Of a stretch of 64,000 nt of DNA, positions 14,699-23,095 are shown piece after piece. The notes beneath the pieces were generated by a model. That model searched no databases. It was not told the DNA's origin and was given only the letters and a program-made list of their open reading frames with translations. The stretch comes from Ottowia thiooxydans DSM 14619 (lineage in GTDB: Bacteria; Pseudomonadota; Gammaproteobacteria; Burkholderiales; Burkholderiaceae_C). Position 1 is the stretch's first letter. Every line of letters begins with the position of its first letter. The stretch lies in contig NZ_KE383943.1 in assembly GCF_000422885.1 (NCBI RefSeq), positions 310,001 through 374,000 on the forward strand, given 5' to 3'. Both the position numbers and the translations under genes were made by a program.

Positions 14699-15820
14699 TC
14701 AAAACTGCTCGCGTCCTGCCACCCGGGTGCGAAAGCGCATATCCGCTCCCACGCGGCTAGCTTCCACCCATTCCAGTGCCACGCCCTGTGTCAGCTCGGT
14801 GAATGGACCAAGGGCTGCGATGCCCGCACCGTCGCCCAGTAACAGCGGAGCCTGGTAGATCAAAAGCTCGTCTACCTGCCCCTCGCGCAATAGTGATCCG
14901 TTGAGTTTGTAGCCTGCCTCCACGTGCAGCTCGTTGACTTCACGACGTCCTAGATCGCGTAGCACCGCGGCCAGATCTACCTTGCCGCCTTGGTTCGGCA
15001 GCACGATCACTTGCGCGCCCAGCTTGATCAGAGCTTCCTGGCGGGCGGAATCCTGGCTGGCGGTGTAAATCAAGATGCGCCGCTCAGCCACACTCCATAG
15101 CCGTGCGGCAGGGGGTGTTTCAAGGCGACTGTCTACGATAACCAAGGCCGGTTGCCGGGTAACGCCTGGAACCCGGGCGTCCAGTCGGGGGTCGTCTTCC
15201 AGCACGGTGCCGATGCCTGTCAAGATGGCGCAAGCGCGTGCTCGCCAGAGGTGCCCATCTTCACGTGCCGCCGCAGAAGTGATCCATTGGCTGCGTTTGT
15301 TCGGCAACGCGGTTCGGCCGTCTAGCGAGGTGGCTGCCTTCATGCGGACCCATGGAATACCGCGCACCATACGGCTGAAAAACCCGATGTTCATCTCGCG
15401 CGCCTCGAGCGCGCCCGGTCCCACTTCGACTTCCACCCCCGCTGCGCGCAAGCGCGCAAAGCCGTTGCCTCCCACCTTGGGATTGGGATCTTGCAGGGAA
15501 GCGACTACGCGCTTCACACCCGCAGAGATCAGTGCCTCACAACAAGGCCCGGTACGGCCATGGTGGGAGCAAGGCTCCAACGTCACGTAGGCCGTGGATC
15601 CAGCCACCGCGTGGCCTTTAGCTGCCGCGTCGCGCAGCGCCATGACTTCCGCATGCGCCTGACCGACGGGCTGTGTAAATCCTTGCCCCAACACCGCACC
15701 GTCGGGGCCTACCAGCACGCAACCCACCGCAGGGTTTGGGGGGCAATCCAGCCGTGCGCGCCTTGCCAGTTCCAGCGCCTGAACCATAGGGGCATCCACA
15801 GATGATGCGTCAGCTTGCAT
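14699..15820 (-). CDS. ribD: Bifunctional riboflavin deaminase/reductase
   Basis: A 373-residue enzyme for the second and third steps of riboflavin synthesis: deamination of the diaminopyrimidine phosphoribosylamine, then NADPH reduction of the ribose. The N-terminal CMP/dCMP-deaminase domain has the zinc motif H56-A-E58 and P-C84-S-H-H-G-R-T-G-P-C93. The C-terminal RibD reductase domain (about 160-370) contains VRMKAATSLDGRTALPNKRSQWITS and a late GDGAGIAALGPFTELTQG region. Start ATG 15820 is supported by the conserved distance to HAE. It is divergent from hemH with an 84-base shared promoter region. Confidence 0.96.
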   Translation of the reverse strand: MQADASSVDAPMVQALELARRARLDCPPNPAVGCVLVGPDGAVLGQGFTQPVGQAHAEVMALRDAAAKGHAVAGSTAYVTLEPCSHHGRTGPCCEALISAGVKRVVASLQDPNPKVGGNGFARLRAAGVEVEVGPGALEAREMNIGFFSRMVRGIPWVRMKAATSLDGRTALPNKRSQWITSAAAREDGHLWRARACAILTGIGTVLEDDPRLDARVPGVTRQPALVIVDSRLETPPAARLWSVAERRILIYTASQDSARQEALIKLGAQVIVLPNQGGKVDLAAVLRDLGRREVNELHVEAGYKLNGSLLREGQVDELLIYQAPLLLGDGAGIAALGPFTELTQGVALEWVEASRVGADMRFRTRVAGREQF

Positions 15821-15904
15821 GGGCTTGAATCCTCCGAATAATCAAAAATAGTAGCACGAGGTAACGTACCGTGGCCGAGGTTACGGCATAGAGGACAATA
15901 GGGG

Positions 15905-16912
15905 ATGCTTTTTAAACCAGAACCTGCGGTCAGCAACGCGCAGGCGCCGCACACCGGAGTGCTGCTTTGCAACCTCGGTACCCCCGATGAGCCCACCTCT
16001 TCCGCAGTGCGGCGCTACCTCGCTGAATTCCTGAGCGACCCCCGTGTAGTCGAAATCCCGCCTCTGGTGTGGAAGCCCATACTTCATGGCGTGATTTTGC
16101 GCACGCGGCCTTCCAAATCGGCTGAAAAGTACCGCAAGGTATGGACTCCAGAAGGCTCCCCACTGGCCGTATGGACAGCCAAGCAGGCTGTGATGCTTCG
16201 GGGCTACCTTGGCGAACGTGGTCACCGTGTCACCGTGCGGCACGCCATGCGTTATGGCAATCCTTCCATGGCTTCCATGCTGGACGAGCTGAAGGCCGAG
16301 GGTTGCACACGCGTGCTGGTCGTGCCGCTCTATCCCCAGTATGCCGGCTCCACCACCGGCAGTGTCATTGATGCCGTGTGCAGTTGGTCGAGCCGTGTGC
16401 GGCATGTGCCGGAACTTCACTTTATCAACCGTTTTCACGATGACCCGGGCTATATCCGTGCACTCGCCCGCCAGGTGAGCAACCACTGGATGAGCCATGG
16501 CCGGCCCAACAAACTGGTGATGAGCTTTCACGGCATACCTGAGCGCTCCATCAAGCTGGGTGATCCGTATCAGGCTGAGTGCCTGGAAACGGCACGCCTC
16601 CTGGCTGAGCGGTTGGCGTTGAAAAGCGACGAATTTGTGGTCTGCTTTCAATCACGTTTCGGTAAAGCCAAGTGGCTGGAACCCTACACAGACAAAACCC
16701 TGCACAGACTGGCGCAGGAAGGCGTTGCGCGGGTGGATGTGGTGTGTCCTGGCTTCGTGAGCGATTGCCTGGAAACCCTTGAGGAAATCGCCATTGAAGG
16801 CAAAGAGACCTTCCTGGAGGCCGGCGGGCAGGAGTTTCATTACATTCCTTGCCTCAACGATAACTCGGCATGGATAGTAGCGCTCGCTGAGCTGGTTCAG
16901 GAAAAGCTCTAA
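15905..16912 (+). CDS. hemH: Ferrochelatase
   Basis: A 335-residue ferrochelatase, which inserts Fe(II) into protoporphyrin IX at the cytoplasmic membrane. It opens TGVLLCNLGTPDEPTSSAVRRYLAEFLSDPRVVE, a standard family start, and has the catalytic histidine H209 in VMSFHGIPERSI. Other conserved blocks are YPQYAGSTTGSV and the acidic FVSDCLETLEEIAIEG region with the second metal-binding Glu. Length is normal for proteobacteria. The gene stands alone between ribD and a convergent hydrolase. Confidence 0.95.
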   Translation: MLFKPEPAVSNAQAPHTGVLLCNLGTPDEPTSSAVRRYLAEFLSDPRVVEIPPLVWKPILHGVILRTRPSKSAEKYRKVWTPEGSPLAVWTAKQAVMLRGYLGERGHRVTVRHAMRYGNPSMASMLDELKAEGCTRVLVVPLYPQYAGSTTGSVIDAVCSWSSRVRHVPELHFINRFHDDPGYIRALARQVSNHWMSHGRPNKLVMSFHGIPERSIKLGDPYQAECLETARLLAERLALKSDEFVVCFQSRFGKAKWLEPYTDKTLHRLAQEGVARVDVVCPGFVSDCLETLEEIAIEGKETFLEAGGQEFHYIPCLNDNSAWIVALAELVQEKL

Positions 16913-16947
16913 GACCTGCGGTGTTTTGAGGCGCCGTGCAACGGGCG

Positions 16948-17829
16948 TTAAGGCGCTCTGAGTCGTTCGATAAAGCCGCTCACCAATTCGAGCTGTGCCG
17001 GCACATTCAGCGCTGGCGCATGGCCGCAATTCGGCACCTCAACCGCCTCCAGTTGACCACGTGACCCAGGCCCGCGCCGAGCCATCTGATCAGCAGTTTC
17101 ACGCAGAACCAAATCAGAATCGACACCCCGCAACAGCAGCACCGGCAGTTGCAGCGCATCGTAGTGCGGCCAGATCAGATAGTCGTCAGGGTGATGGTCA
17201 AACTGGCCGGTTATGGCCGGATCGTAGTGCGGTGCGACGCGACCATCGGCCATTCGCCTTACGGAGGTCTCTGTCAAACGGCGCCACTGCGTGTCGGTCA
17301 GAAATCCGTAGGGCTTGTAGGCGGCTCTGAAGAACGCCTCCAAATCTGCCATGGTGGAAAACTGGGGCGGATTTCCCGCGTACTGCTTGATACGCTCAAT
17401 GGCAGATTGCGCCAATTGAGGCGCGTTGTCGTTGAGTACCAAGCTTTGGATGCGTTCCTTCAGCAGTGGTTCAAAGAAGCCTGATGCGCCCACCGTGCCT
17501 ATGGCGCCTCCCATGGAGGTGCCCACCCAATGGCACCGCTCAATACCCAGTTGCACGAGCAGCTCGCGAGCGATGCGGGCGTAAAAGGCCAGGCAGTACT
17601 CGTCTTTCGGGTTCGACGCCCACTGCGACAAGCCGCGGCCAATGGTGTCTGGGCAAATGACTCGAAACCCTCGCGCTGAGAGATGCTCCGCGAGTTCGTC
17701 CATGTCTCGACCGGTGCGCGCCAATCCATGCCATGCGACCACGGTGCCGCGTGCGCTGCCAACGGGTTGCCAGTCTGTGAAATGGATTTCACGGCCAGCA
17801 CAATTCAGATATTCGGAAGAGAATTTCAT
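16948..17829 (-). CDS. Alpha/beta-hydrolase fold protein
   Basis: A 293-residue hydrolase. The oxyanion strand is VVAWHGLARTGRDMDELAEHL, the nucleophile elbow is GTSMGG, the acid is probably in LLRGVDSDLVL, and the catalytic His in NCGHAPALN. ATG 17829 (MKFSSEYLN) is chosen; a TTG 30 bases upstream would add ten residues without family sequence. There is no signal peptide, so it is cytoplasmic. Substrate unknown; ester or C-C bond hydrolases share this layout. It is convergent with hemH and is followed upstream by the livM of the second Liv cluster. Confidence 0.85.
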   Translation of the reverse strand: MKFSSEYLNCAGREIHFTDWQPVGSARGTVVAWHGLARTGRDMDELAEHLSARGFRVICPDTIGRGLSQWASNPKDEYCLAFYARIARELLVQLGIERCHWVGTSMGGAIGTVGASGFFEPLLKERIQSLVLNDNAPQLAQSAIERIKQYAGNPPQFSTMADLEAFFRAAYKPYGFLTDTQWRRLTETSVRRMADGRVAPHYDPAITGQFDHHPDDYLIWPHYDALQLPVLLLRGVDSDLVLRETADQMARRGPGSRGQLEAVEVPNCGHAPALNVPAQLELVSGFIERLRAP

Positions 17830-17868
17830 GGGAATTTCGGGGCGATCACAAGTGTTCAATGACTGCTT

Positions 17869-18942
17869 TTAAGTCTTACGAAGGCTGGCGCGGGCACGCA
17901 GCCTGCCTACTACGCCGGTGGGGAAGTAGTACACCGAAAGCACGAAGAGCAGGCCCATCCAGAGCAGCCAGCGATCGGGCGAGAGCAGGGCGGGCAGCAG
18001 CGGAATGCCCGCCGCAGCCTCACCTCCCAGGCGCAGTAAATCCTGCAGGTAGCTTTGCGCCACCACGAACAGCACTGAGCCAATCACGGCCCCGTAGACC
18101 GTACCCATGCCACCGATGACCACAATCAGCAGCACGTCCATCATGATCTCGAAGCTGAGCGAAGTGTCTGGCCCGTTGTAGCGCAGCCAGAGTGCGAGCA
18201 TGCAGCCGGCGAGCGTGGCGAACAAGGCAGAGAGCACAGAAGAGAGCGTGCGGTAGACCACCACGCGGTATCCGATGGCCTCTGCGCGGAACTCGTTTTC
18301 ACGAATGGCTTGGAGCACCCGCCCGAATGGTGAGTTGACGATGCGCAGCATCACCAGCACCAGCACTACGCACGCGACGAACAGCAGGTAGTAGCAGAGC
18401 AGCCTGCCATCGAGTGAGGCACCCATGAACGGCTCTTCGCTGAATTCGAAGGCGGGTGATAGCAGCTCCGGAACCTTGAAGGTGAGGCCATCTTCGCCGC
18501 CGGTGAACTCCGAGAGCTGAGAGGCCAGTGTCTGGAAAGCAGCGGCCACGGCTAGCGTGATCATGGCAAAGAAGATCGCCCGCACCCTGAGCGAGAACAA
18601 GCCCACCGCAAGCGACAGCAACAGCGAAAGCAATAGTGCACCGCCTACGCCCACAGCGAGGGCTCCCCAAGTGGGACCCAGGCGCGTGGTGGCAATAGCG
18701 ATGCCGTAGGCACCAATACCAAAGAACATCGTGTGCGCGAAGCTGACGATACCCGTATAGCCGAGCAGCAGATCGAACGCGACCACCAGTACGATGAACA
18801 CGAGAATCTTCGCCGCGACATTGAGAGCCTTCACGCCGGGGAAAATGAAAGGCGCCAAGGCCAGACCCAGCGTAATGGCGATAAGAATCAGGGCGAGCAG
18901 CTTGCTGCGCGGCAGATCGTGGGAGAGCAGGCGGCTCAGCAT
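17869..18942 (-). CDS. livM: Second Liv system permease (LivM type)
   Basis: A 357-residue permease with LVFIVLVVAFDLLLGYTGIVSFAHTMFFGIGAYGIAIA and contact loop NSPFGRVLQAIRENEFRAEAIGYRVVVYR. About nine hydrophobic helices are evident. It is last in the order binding protein, livG, livF, livH, livM. Compared with the livM at 12 kb it lacks the long hydrophilic tail and differs widely in sequence, so the two clusters are paralogous systems with different ligands rather than a recent duplication. Confidence 0.93.
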   Translation of the reverse strand: MLSRLLSHDLPRSKLLALILIAITLGLALAPFIFPGVKALNVAAKILVFIVLVVAFDLLLGYTGIVSFAHTMFFGIGAYGIAIATTRLGPTWGALAVGVGGALLLSLLLSLAVGLFSLRVRAIFFAMITLAVAAAFQTLASQLSEFTGGEDGLTFKVPELLSPAFEFSEEPFMGASLDGRLLCYYLLFVACVVLVLVMLRIVNSPFGRVLQAIRENEFRAEAIGYRVVVYRTLSSVLSALFATLAGCMLALWLRYNGPDTSLSFEIMMDVLLIVVIGGMGTVYGAVIGSVLFVVAQSYLQDLLRLGGEAAAGIPLLPALLSPDRWLLWMGLLFVLSVYYFPTGVVGRLRARASLRKT

Positions 18943-18976
18943 GGCGTGGTGTCCTGGTGAGTAGGTTGCGAAGAGT

Positions 18977-19960
18977 TCATCGGTTCGTCACCGGGTAGAC
19001 GCCCTGGGGGCGCCACAGCAAAATGCCCACCATCAGCGCGATATTGGAAAACAGGGCTACCTTGGGTGCCAGGAATCCGGTGTAGTTGGCCATCAACCCC
19101 ACCATCAGCGCGCCAATCAAGGCGCCCCCTGTAGAGCCCAGGCCGCCAATGATGATGACGATGAAGATCAGCACATTCACCTGTGCGCCCATCTGCGGTG
19201 TCACGTTCTGTTGGTAAAGGCCCCACATCACACCACCCAGGCCCGCCAACGCGCTGCCAGCCACGAATACGCCCACGAACAAGCGCTTGATCCTGTAGCC
19301 AAGAGACTCCACCATTTCGCGGTCTTGCACACCGGCGCGAATGAGCAGGCCCACTTTGGTGCGGGAGAGCGTCCAGGCCAGCAGAGAGAAAACCACCAAG
19401 CCCACGATCACAGCCACTACGCGGTACTTCTCCACTGCAGCTTCACCGATCAACCATGAACCTTGCATGCCAGTGGGAAGAGGCAGTGGTATCTGCTGCG
19501 GTCCCCAGATAACTTTGATCAGCTCTTCGCCGATGATCATGCCGCCCATGGTGATCAGGATTTGCTTCAGGTGTTGCCCATAGACCGGCCGCACAATGAA
19601 ACGCTCGAAAGCCAGGCCAAGGGCGCCTGCCACCAGCATGGCTACCACCATGGCTGGCAGCACCGCCATCAGATTGCGCCAGATGTCGCCGGAGCCTGTC
19701 CAGTCGCCCATCAGCCCGAGCACGCTGGTCGCCACGAAAGCCCCCAGTGCGATGAACACGCCATGGCCGAAGTTAAGCACGTCCATCAAGCCGAAAACCA
19801 GCGTGAGGCCGGAGGCGATGATGAAAATGATCATGCCCATCGCCAAGCCCGCCACGGTAAGTGTGAGCCAGGTGGAAGGGGAGCCTATCAACGGCAGGGC
19901 CAGCACCATCAGCACGGGAACCAGCAGCAAGGGTTTGAAATCGACATCACGCATGTTCAT
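18977..19960 (-). CDS. livH: Second Liv system permease (LivH type)
   Basis: A 327-residue permease. ATG 19960 (MNMRDVDF) is chosen because an AAGGAGG ribosome site sits six bases before it; an ATG 36 bases upstream has no such site. The family text is MGMIIFIIASGLTLVFGLMDVLNFGHGVFIALGAF with contact loop TKVGLLIRAGVQDREMVESLGYRIKRLFVGVF. About eight membrane helices. It lies between livF and livM of the sigma-54-controlled cluster. Confidence 0.93.
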   Translation of the reverse strand: MNMRDVDFKPLLLVPVLMVLALPLIGSPSTWLTLTVAGLAMGMIIFIIASGLTLVFGLMDVLNFGHGVFIALGAFVATSVLGLMGDWTGSGDIWRNLMAVLPAMVVAMLVAGALGLAFERFIVRPVYGQHLKQILITMGGMIIGEELIKVIWGPQQIPLPLPTGMQGSWLIGEAAVEKYRVVAVIVGLVVFSLLAWTLSRTKVGLLIRAGVQDREMVESLGYRIKRLFVGVFVAGSALAGLGGVMWGLYQQNVTPQMGAQVNVLIFIVIIIGGLGSTGGALIGALMVGLMANYTGFLAPKVALFSNIALMVGILLWRPQGVYPVTNR

Positions 19961-20012
19961 ACAAGGCCTCCTTGAAATGGCGTCGATACGGGGCATGAAT
20001 GCGAGCGCTCGG

Positions 20013-20738
20013 TCATAGTGCGAGGCCTAGTAAAGATTGCTGTAAGGCTTCGTCTTGAGCGAGGGCCTGCATGCTGCCCGCGTGCACCACGCGGCCGTTG
20101 TCCATCACCGCGACGGTGTCACCCAGGCGCTTGGCGAAGTTGATGTTTTGCTCCACCAGCAAGATGGTCACGCCGCTTTGCTTGAGCTGCTGGAAAGCTT
20201 CAATCATGTTGTTGATGATGCTGGGCGCCAGGCCTTTGCTGGGTTCATCGACGATCAGCAACTCGCGCGGCTCGACGATGGCGCGGCTGACTGCCAGCAT
20301 CTGCTTTTGGCCGCCTGAGAGTTTGCCGGCCGGGTGGTTCCAGAACTTCTCCACTGCTGGAAAGAGCTTGAAGATCCACTGCAGGCGCTCCTGATCCATC
20401 TGTTCGGCATTGCGGGCGCTACGCGCGGCCAGCAGCATGTTTTCTTTCACTGTGAGATCGGAAAACACGCCCATGTTTTCTGGCACATAGGCAATGCCCA
20501 GGTGGGCGATTTGTGGGGTCTGTTTCGTGGAGATGTCCTGTCCGCCGAATGTGATGCGACCTTGTGAGGCTTGCCACAGGCCCATGATGGTGCGCAAGGT
20601 GGTGGTCTTGCCTGCGCCGTTGCGGCCCAGTAGCATCGTGAGTTGGCCACGTGGCACGACAAGATCAACACCGTGCAAGATGTGATACGCGCCAATGTGG
20701 GTGTGAACGCCTTCTAGCGTGATCAGGTTGTCGCTCAT
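20013..20738 (-). CDS. livF: Second Liv system ATP-binding protein (LivF type)
   Basis: A 241-residue ATPase with Walker A GRNGAGKTT, VPENMGVFSDLTVKENMLLAAR, signature LSGGQKQMLAVSRAIVEP, Walker B LLIVDEPSKGLAPS and LLVEQNINFAKRLGD. Its start ATGA overlaps the livG stop, so the two ATPases are translationally coupled, as expected for a heterodimer. Confidence 0.95.
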   Translation of the reverse strand: MSDNLITLEGVHTHIGAYHILHGVDLVVPRGQLTMLLGRNGAGKTTTLRTIMGLWQASQGRITFGGQDISTKQTPQIAHLGIAYVPENMGVFSDLTVKENMLLAARSARNAEQMDQERLQWIFKLFPAVEKFWNHPAGKLSGGQKQMLAVSRAIVEPRELLIVDEPSKGLAPSIINNMIEAFQQLKQSGVTILLVEQNINFAKRLGDTVAVMDNGRVVHAGSMQALAQDEALQQSLLGLAL

Positions 20739-21520
20739 GCGGACACTCCTTGCGGCGCATCTTGTGGCTTGTCTTGTTCCTTGCTCACGCCCAGGTAGGC
20801 CTCCTGCACCACAGGCGAGGCAATGACCTCTGCCGGGTCACCATCTGCCACGAGCGTGCCATTGGTCAATACGATGATGCGGTCGGCCAGTTCGCGCACG
20901 ACGTCCATTTTGTGTTCCACCAGCAAGATGATCTTGGTTCGGTCTTTCTTGAGCTCGCGGATCAGATTCAGGATCACGGGCGCTTCGTCATGGCTCATGC
21001 CGGCGGTGGGCTCGTCGAACATGTAGACCTTCGGATCGAGCGCCATCAAGAGTGCTACCTCCAGCTTGCGCTGGTCACCATGCGGCAAGCTGGCCACGGG
21101 CATATGCTGCTTGTCAGCCATGGCCACGGATTCAAGCAGCGCGAGGGCGCGTTGTGTGAGCTCGCTGTGGTCGCTCCAGATGCGAAAGAGGTTCAGGCCC
21201 ACGTTCTGCACCGCTTGCACCGCCAAGCGTACGTTTTCCAGCACGCTGAGATTGGGGAACAGGTTGGTGAGCTGAAACGCGCGGCCAAGGCCGGCCTTGG
21301 TGCGAGCAGAGGGCGACAAGCCGGAAAGCTCTTGCCCTCCCAAGTACACGCTGCCTGCACTGGCCTTGAGCTGGCCTGAGATCAGGTTGAAATACGTGGT
21401 CTTGCCGGCACCGTTGGGGCCAACGATGGCGGTGAGCGTACCTGGCTCGAAGCGGCACGTGACCGCATTGACGGCCACGTGGCCGCCGAAGCGGATGGTG
21501 AGGTCTCGGGTTTCAAGCAT
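20735..21520 (-). CDS. livG: Second Liv system ATP-binding protein (LivG type)
   Basis: A 261-residue ATPase with Walker A GPNGAGKTT, GLGRAFQLTNLFPNLSVLENVRLAVQ, a rather divergent signature LPHGDQRKLEVALLMALDP, Walker B VYMFDEPTAGMS and switch LLVEHKMDVVRELAD. It follows the binding-protein gene after a 190-base gap that carries repeat DNA, so expression from the upstream sigma-54 promoter may be reduced across that gap. Confidence 0.95.
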   Translation of the reverse strand: MLETRDLTIRFGGHVAVNAVTCRFEPGTLTAIVGPNGAGKTTYFNLISGQLKASAGSVYLGGQELSGLSPSARTKAGLGRAFQLTNLFPNLSVLENVRLAVQAVQNVGLNLFRIWSDHSELTQRALALLESVAMADKQHMPVASLPHGDQRKLEVALLMALDPKVYMFDEPTAGMSHDEAPVILNLIRELKKDRTKIILLVEHKMDVVRELADRIIVLTNGTLVADGDPAEVIASPVVQEAYLGVSKEQDKPQDAPQGVSA

Positions 21521-21566
21521 GCGGAAAATGGATTCAGCGTTGAACGTTGGATGTAGTGGGCATGGG

Positions 21567-21700
21567 TAGTCCCTCTCCCGTCTGCAGGAGTGCCTGTGTC
21601 AGGTGAGGGCGTGCAGCGCCTCACGGAGAAAATCAGTTGGAGGTCTGGCCTCGCCCTATGCCGTCACCTAGCCCTCTCCTGCGCGCAGGAGAAGGCGGGC
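21567..21700. repeat. Intergenic repeat with CCTCTCCTGC palindrome
   Basis: The gap between the binding protein and livG holds two CCCTCTCC-type boxes (near 21571 and 21673) and an 18-base perfect palindrome, TCTCCTGCG plus its complement, at 21675-21692 within a near-palindrome 21672-21695. Elements with CCCTCTCC...GGAGAGGG arms are dispersed in many beta/gamma-proteobacterial genomes. The placement within an operon, after the binding-protein gene, is where mRNA-stabilising hairpins are often found. Confidence 0.5.
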
Positions 21701-21712
21701 GGCGTTTGGCGC

Positions 21713-22912
21713 TCAGCGCTTGTTCCTGATTGGAACGTTCATCTCTTCAGGCTTGATCTCGCGCACCAGCTCCGGCACGCCCCAGGTGAACGCTGGGTCG
21801 TTCTTGATCTTGAAGTGGTACATGCTCTGCATGGCTTGATGATCTTCCTTGCGGAAAGTCATTTTGCCCTTGGGCGTGTCGAAGCTCATGCCTTCCATGG
21901 TGCTGATGAGCTTGTTCGTATTGGTGTCGCCACCGGTTTTCTTCAGCGCAGTGACCAGTGCCATCGCTGCCGAGAAGCCGCCGGCAGTGAAGAAGTCAGG
22001 CGGTGTCTTGTAGGCTTTGTAGTGCGCGGCCACCATGGCGTCGTTGACCGGGTTCTTCGGGATGCCGAAGTAGTAGTAGGTCGCCCCTTCCATGCCAGGG
22101 AAGTTCTTGTAGGCCGCCATGGCCGGCAGGATGTTGCCGCCAGTGAAAACATCGATGTCGTAGCGCTTCTTGAGATCTTGCGCTGCGAGGGCATTGAATG
22201 GAGGCACACCGCCGGCCCAGATCACTTCAATGGCTTTGCGGCCTGGTTTGCTTTTGAGCGCATCGACTACGCGCTGGATGCCGGCTGTGAAATCAGTAGT
22301 GTTCTGTGGAAGGTACTCTTCGTGGGTGATCTTGGCGTGCTTCAGGTTGTCCTTGAATGCTTTTACACCGTCGCGTCCAAATGCATAGTCCTGGGCCAGA
22401 GTGGCTACCGAGACACCGTCCTTGTCCATGGCTACCGCATTGCTGATGGCGTCCTGGCTGGAGTTGCGGCCAGTGCGGAAGATGTACTTATTCCATTTGT
22501 CGCCGGTAATCGAATCTGCCACGGCAGGCTCAACCAGCAGGATTTTTTTGTATTCCTCTGCCACTGGCAGCATGGCCAATGCCACGCCTGAAGAAGTAGG
22601 GCCGACGGCCAAATCTACCTTGTCATCTGCATAGGCTGCGGCCAGCAGGCTCTTGCCCAAATCGGGCTTGCCCTGGTCGTCCTTCTCAAGCACGGTGATC
22701 TTTTTACCGTTCACCGTCATGGTGCCGCCGGTGGCGTATTCCAGTCCCATCATCAGACCGGCCTGCGTTTGCTTGCCATAGGCCTCCAGTGGGCCGGTCT
22801 TGCTGTAAACGTGGGCGATCTTGATCGTGCCCGATTGTGCGAGGGCGGGTGCAGCCGCGGCGGCTGTCAAAGAGGCCACCACGGCGAGGGAGATGAGATT
22901 GCGGCGCTTCAT
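21713..22912 (-). CDS. Periplasmic ligand-binding protein of the second Liv system
   Basis: A 399-residue type I periplasmic binding protein with a Sec signal peptide ending near ALAQSGTIK. The text IKIAHVYSKTGPLEAYGKQTQAGLMMGLEYATGGTMTVNGKKI is the family's N-lobe, and VDLAVGPTSSGVALAMLPVAEEYKKILLVEPAVADSITG is the ligand cleft region. The variant LVEPAVADS rather than the usual SATSP points away from plain Leu/Ile/Val binding; the ligand is unknown. GGAGA precedes ATG 22912. Its promoter region carries a sigma-54 element, an IHF site and activator dyads, so its expression is probably induced by the adjacent regulator. Confidence 0.93.
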   Translation of the reverse strand: MKRRNLISLAVVASLTAAAAAPALAQSGTIKIAHVYSKTGPLEAYGKQTQAGLMMGLEYATGGTMTVNGKKITVLEKDDQGKPDLGKSLLAAAYADDKVDLAVGPTSSGVALAMLPVAEEYKKILLVEPAVADSITGDKWNKYIFRTGRNSSQDAISNAVAMDKDGVSVATLAQDYAFGRDGVKAFKDNLKHAKITHEEYLPQNTTDFTAGIQRVVDALKSKPGRKAIEVIWAGGVPPFNALAAQDLKKRYDIDVFTGGNILPAMAAYKNFPGMEGATYYYFGIPKNPVNDAMVAAHYKAYKTPPDFFTAGGFSAAMALVTALKKTGGDTNTNKLISTMEGMSFDTPKGKMTFRKEDHQAMQSMYHFKIKNDPAFTWGVPELVREIKPEEMNVPIRNKR

Positions 22913-22951
22913 GAGAATGTCTCCTGGAAAAAATATTCTGCTAGCGTTAAC

Positions 22952-22966
22952 GCATAAGGCGTGCCA
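22952..22966 (-). promoter_or_regulatory. Sigma-54 promoter (-24/-12)
   Basis: On the minus strand the bases read TGGCACGCCTTATGC, with GG and GC exactly 10 bases apart as required and a full TGGCACG -24 block. The -12 half ATGC differs from TTGC at one position. Transcription would start near 22941, about 29 bases before the binding-protein ATG. Confidence 0.8.
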
Positions 22967-22971
22967 AAAAT

Positions 22972-22984
22972 TAAGTGATTGATT
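22972..22984 (-). promoter_or_regulatory. IHF site
   Basis: The minus strand reads AATCAATCACTTA, an exact fit to WATCARNNNNTTR, in very A/T-rich DNA between the sigma-54 promoter and the upstream dyads. That is the standard place for IHF to loop an activator onto sigma-54 polymerase. Confidence 0.6.
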
Positions 22985-23024
22985 TGTATAGTTATTTTTT
23001 CAATCTCAATTTTATTTTTCTTGG

Positions 23025-23074
23025 TTTGTCTGTTTTTAAGACAAAATTAGTGTCTGATATAAAGACAATTGTCT
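23025..23074. promoter_or_regulatory. Upstream activator dyads for the sigma-54 promoter
   Basis: Three overlapping dyads of the same hexamer occur: TTTGTCT-N7-AGACAAA (23025-23045), TGTCT-N7-AGACA (23051-23067) and AGACAATTGTCT (23063-23074). They lie roughly 85 to 135 bases upstream of the inferred transcription start, the usual enhancer distance. The adjacent Fis-type activator is the obvious ligand. Confidence 0.65.
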
Positions 23075-23095
23075 GAATTTTATTCAGGGTTGTCC

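Noticed and set aside
21567-21700. Intact insertion sequence or MITE between the binding protein and livG
   Set aside because: Only short palindromes and CCTCTCC boxes occur; no terminal inverted repeats with target duplication could be recognised.
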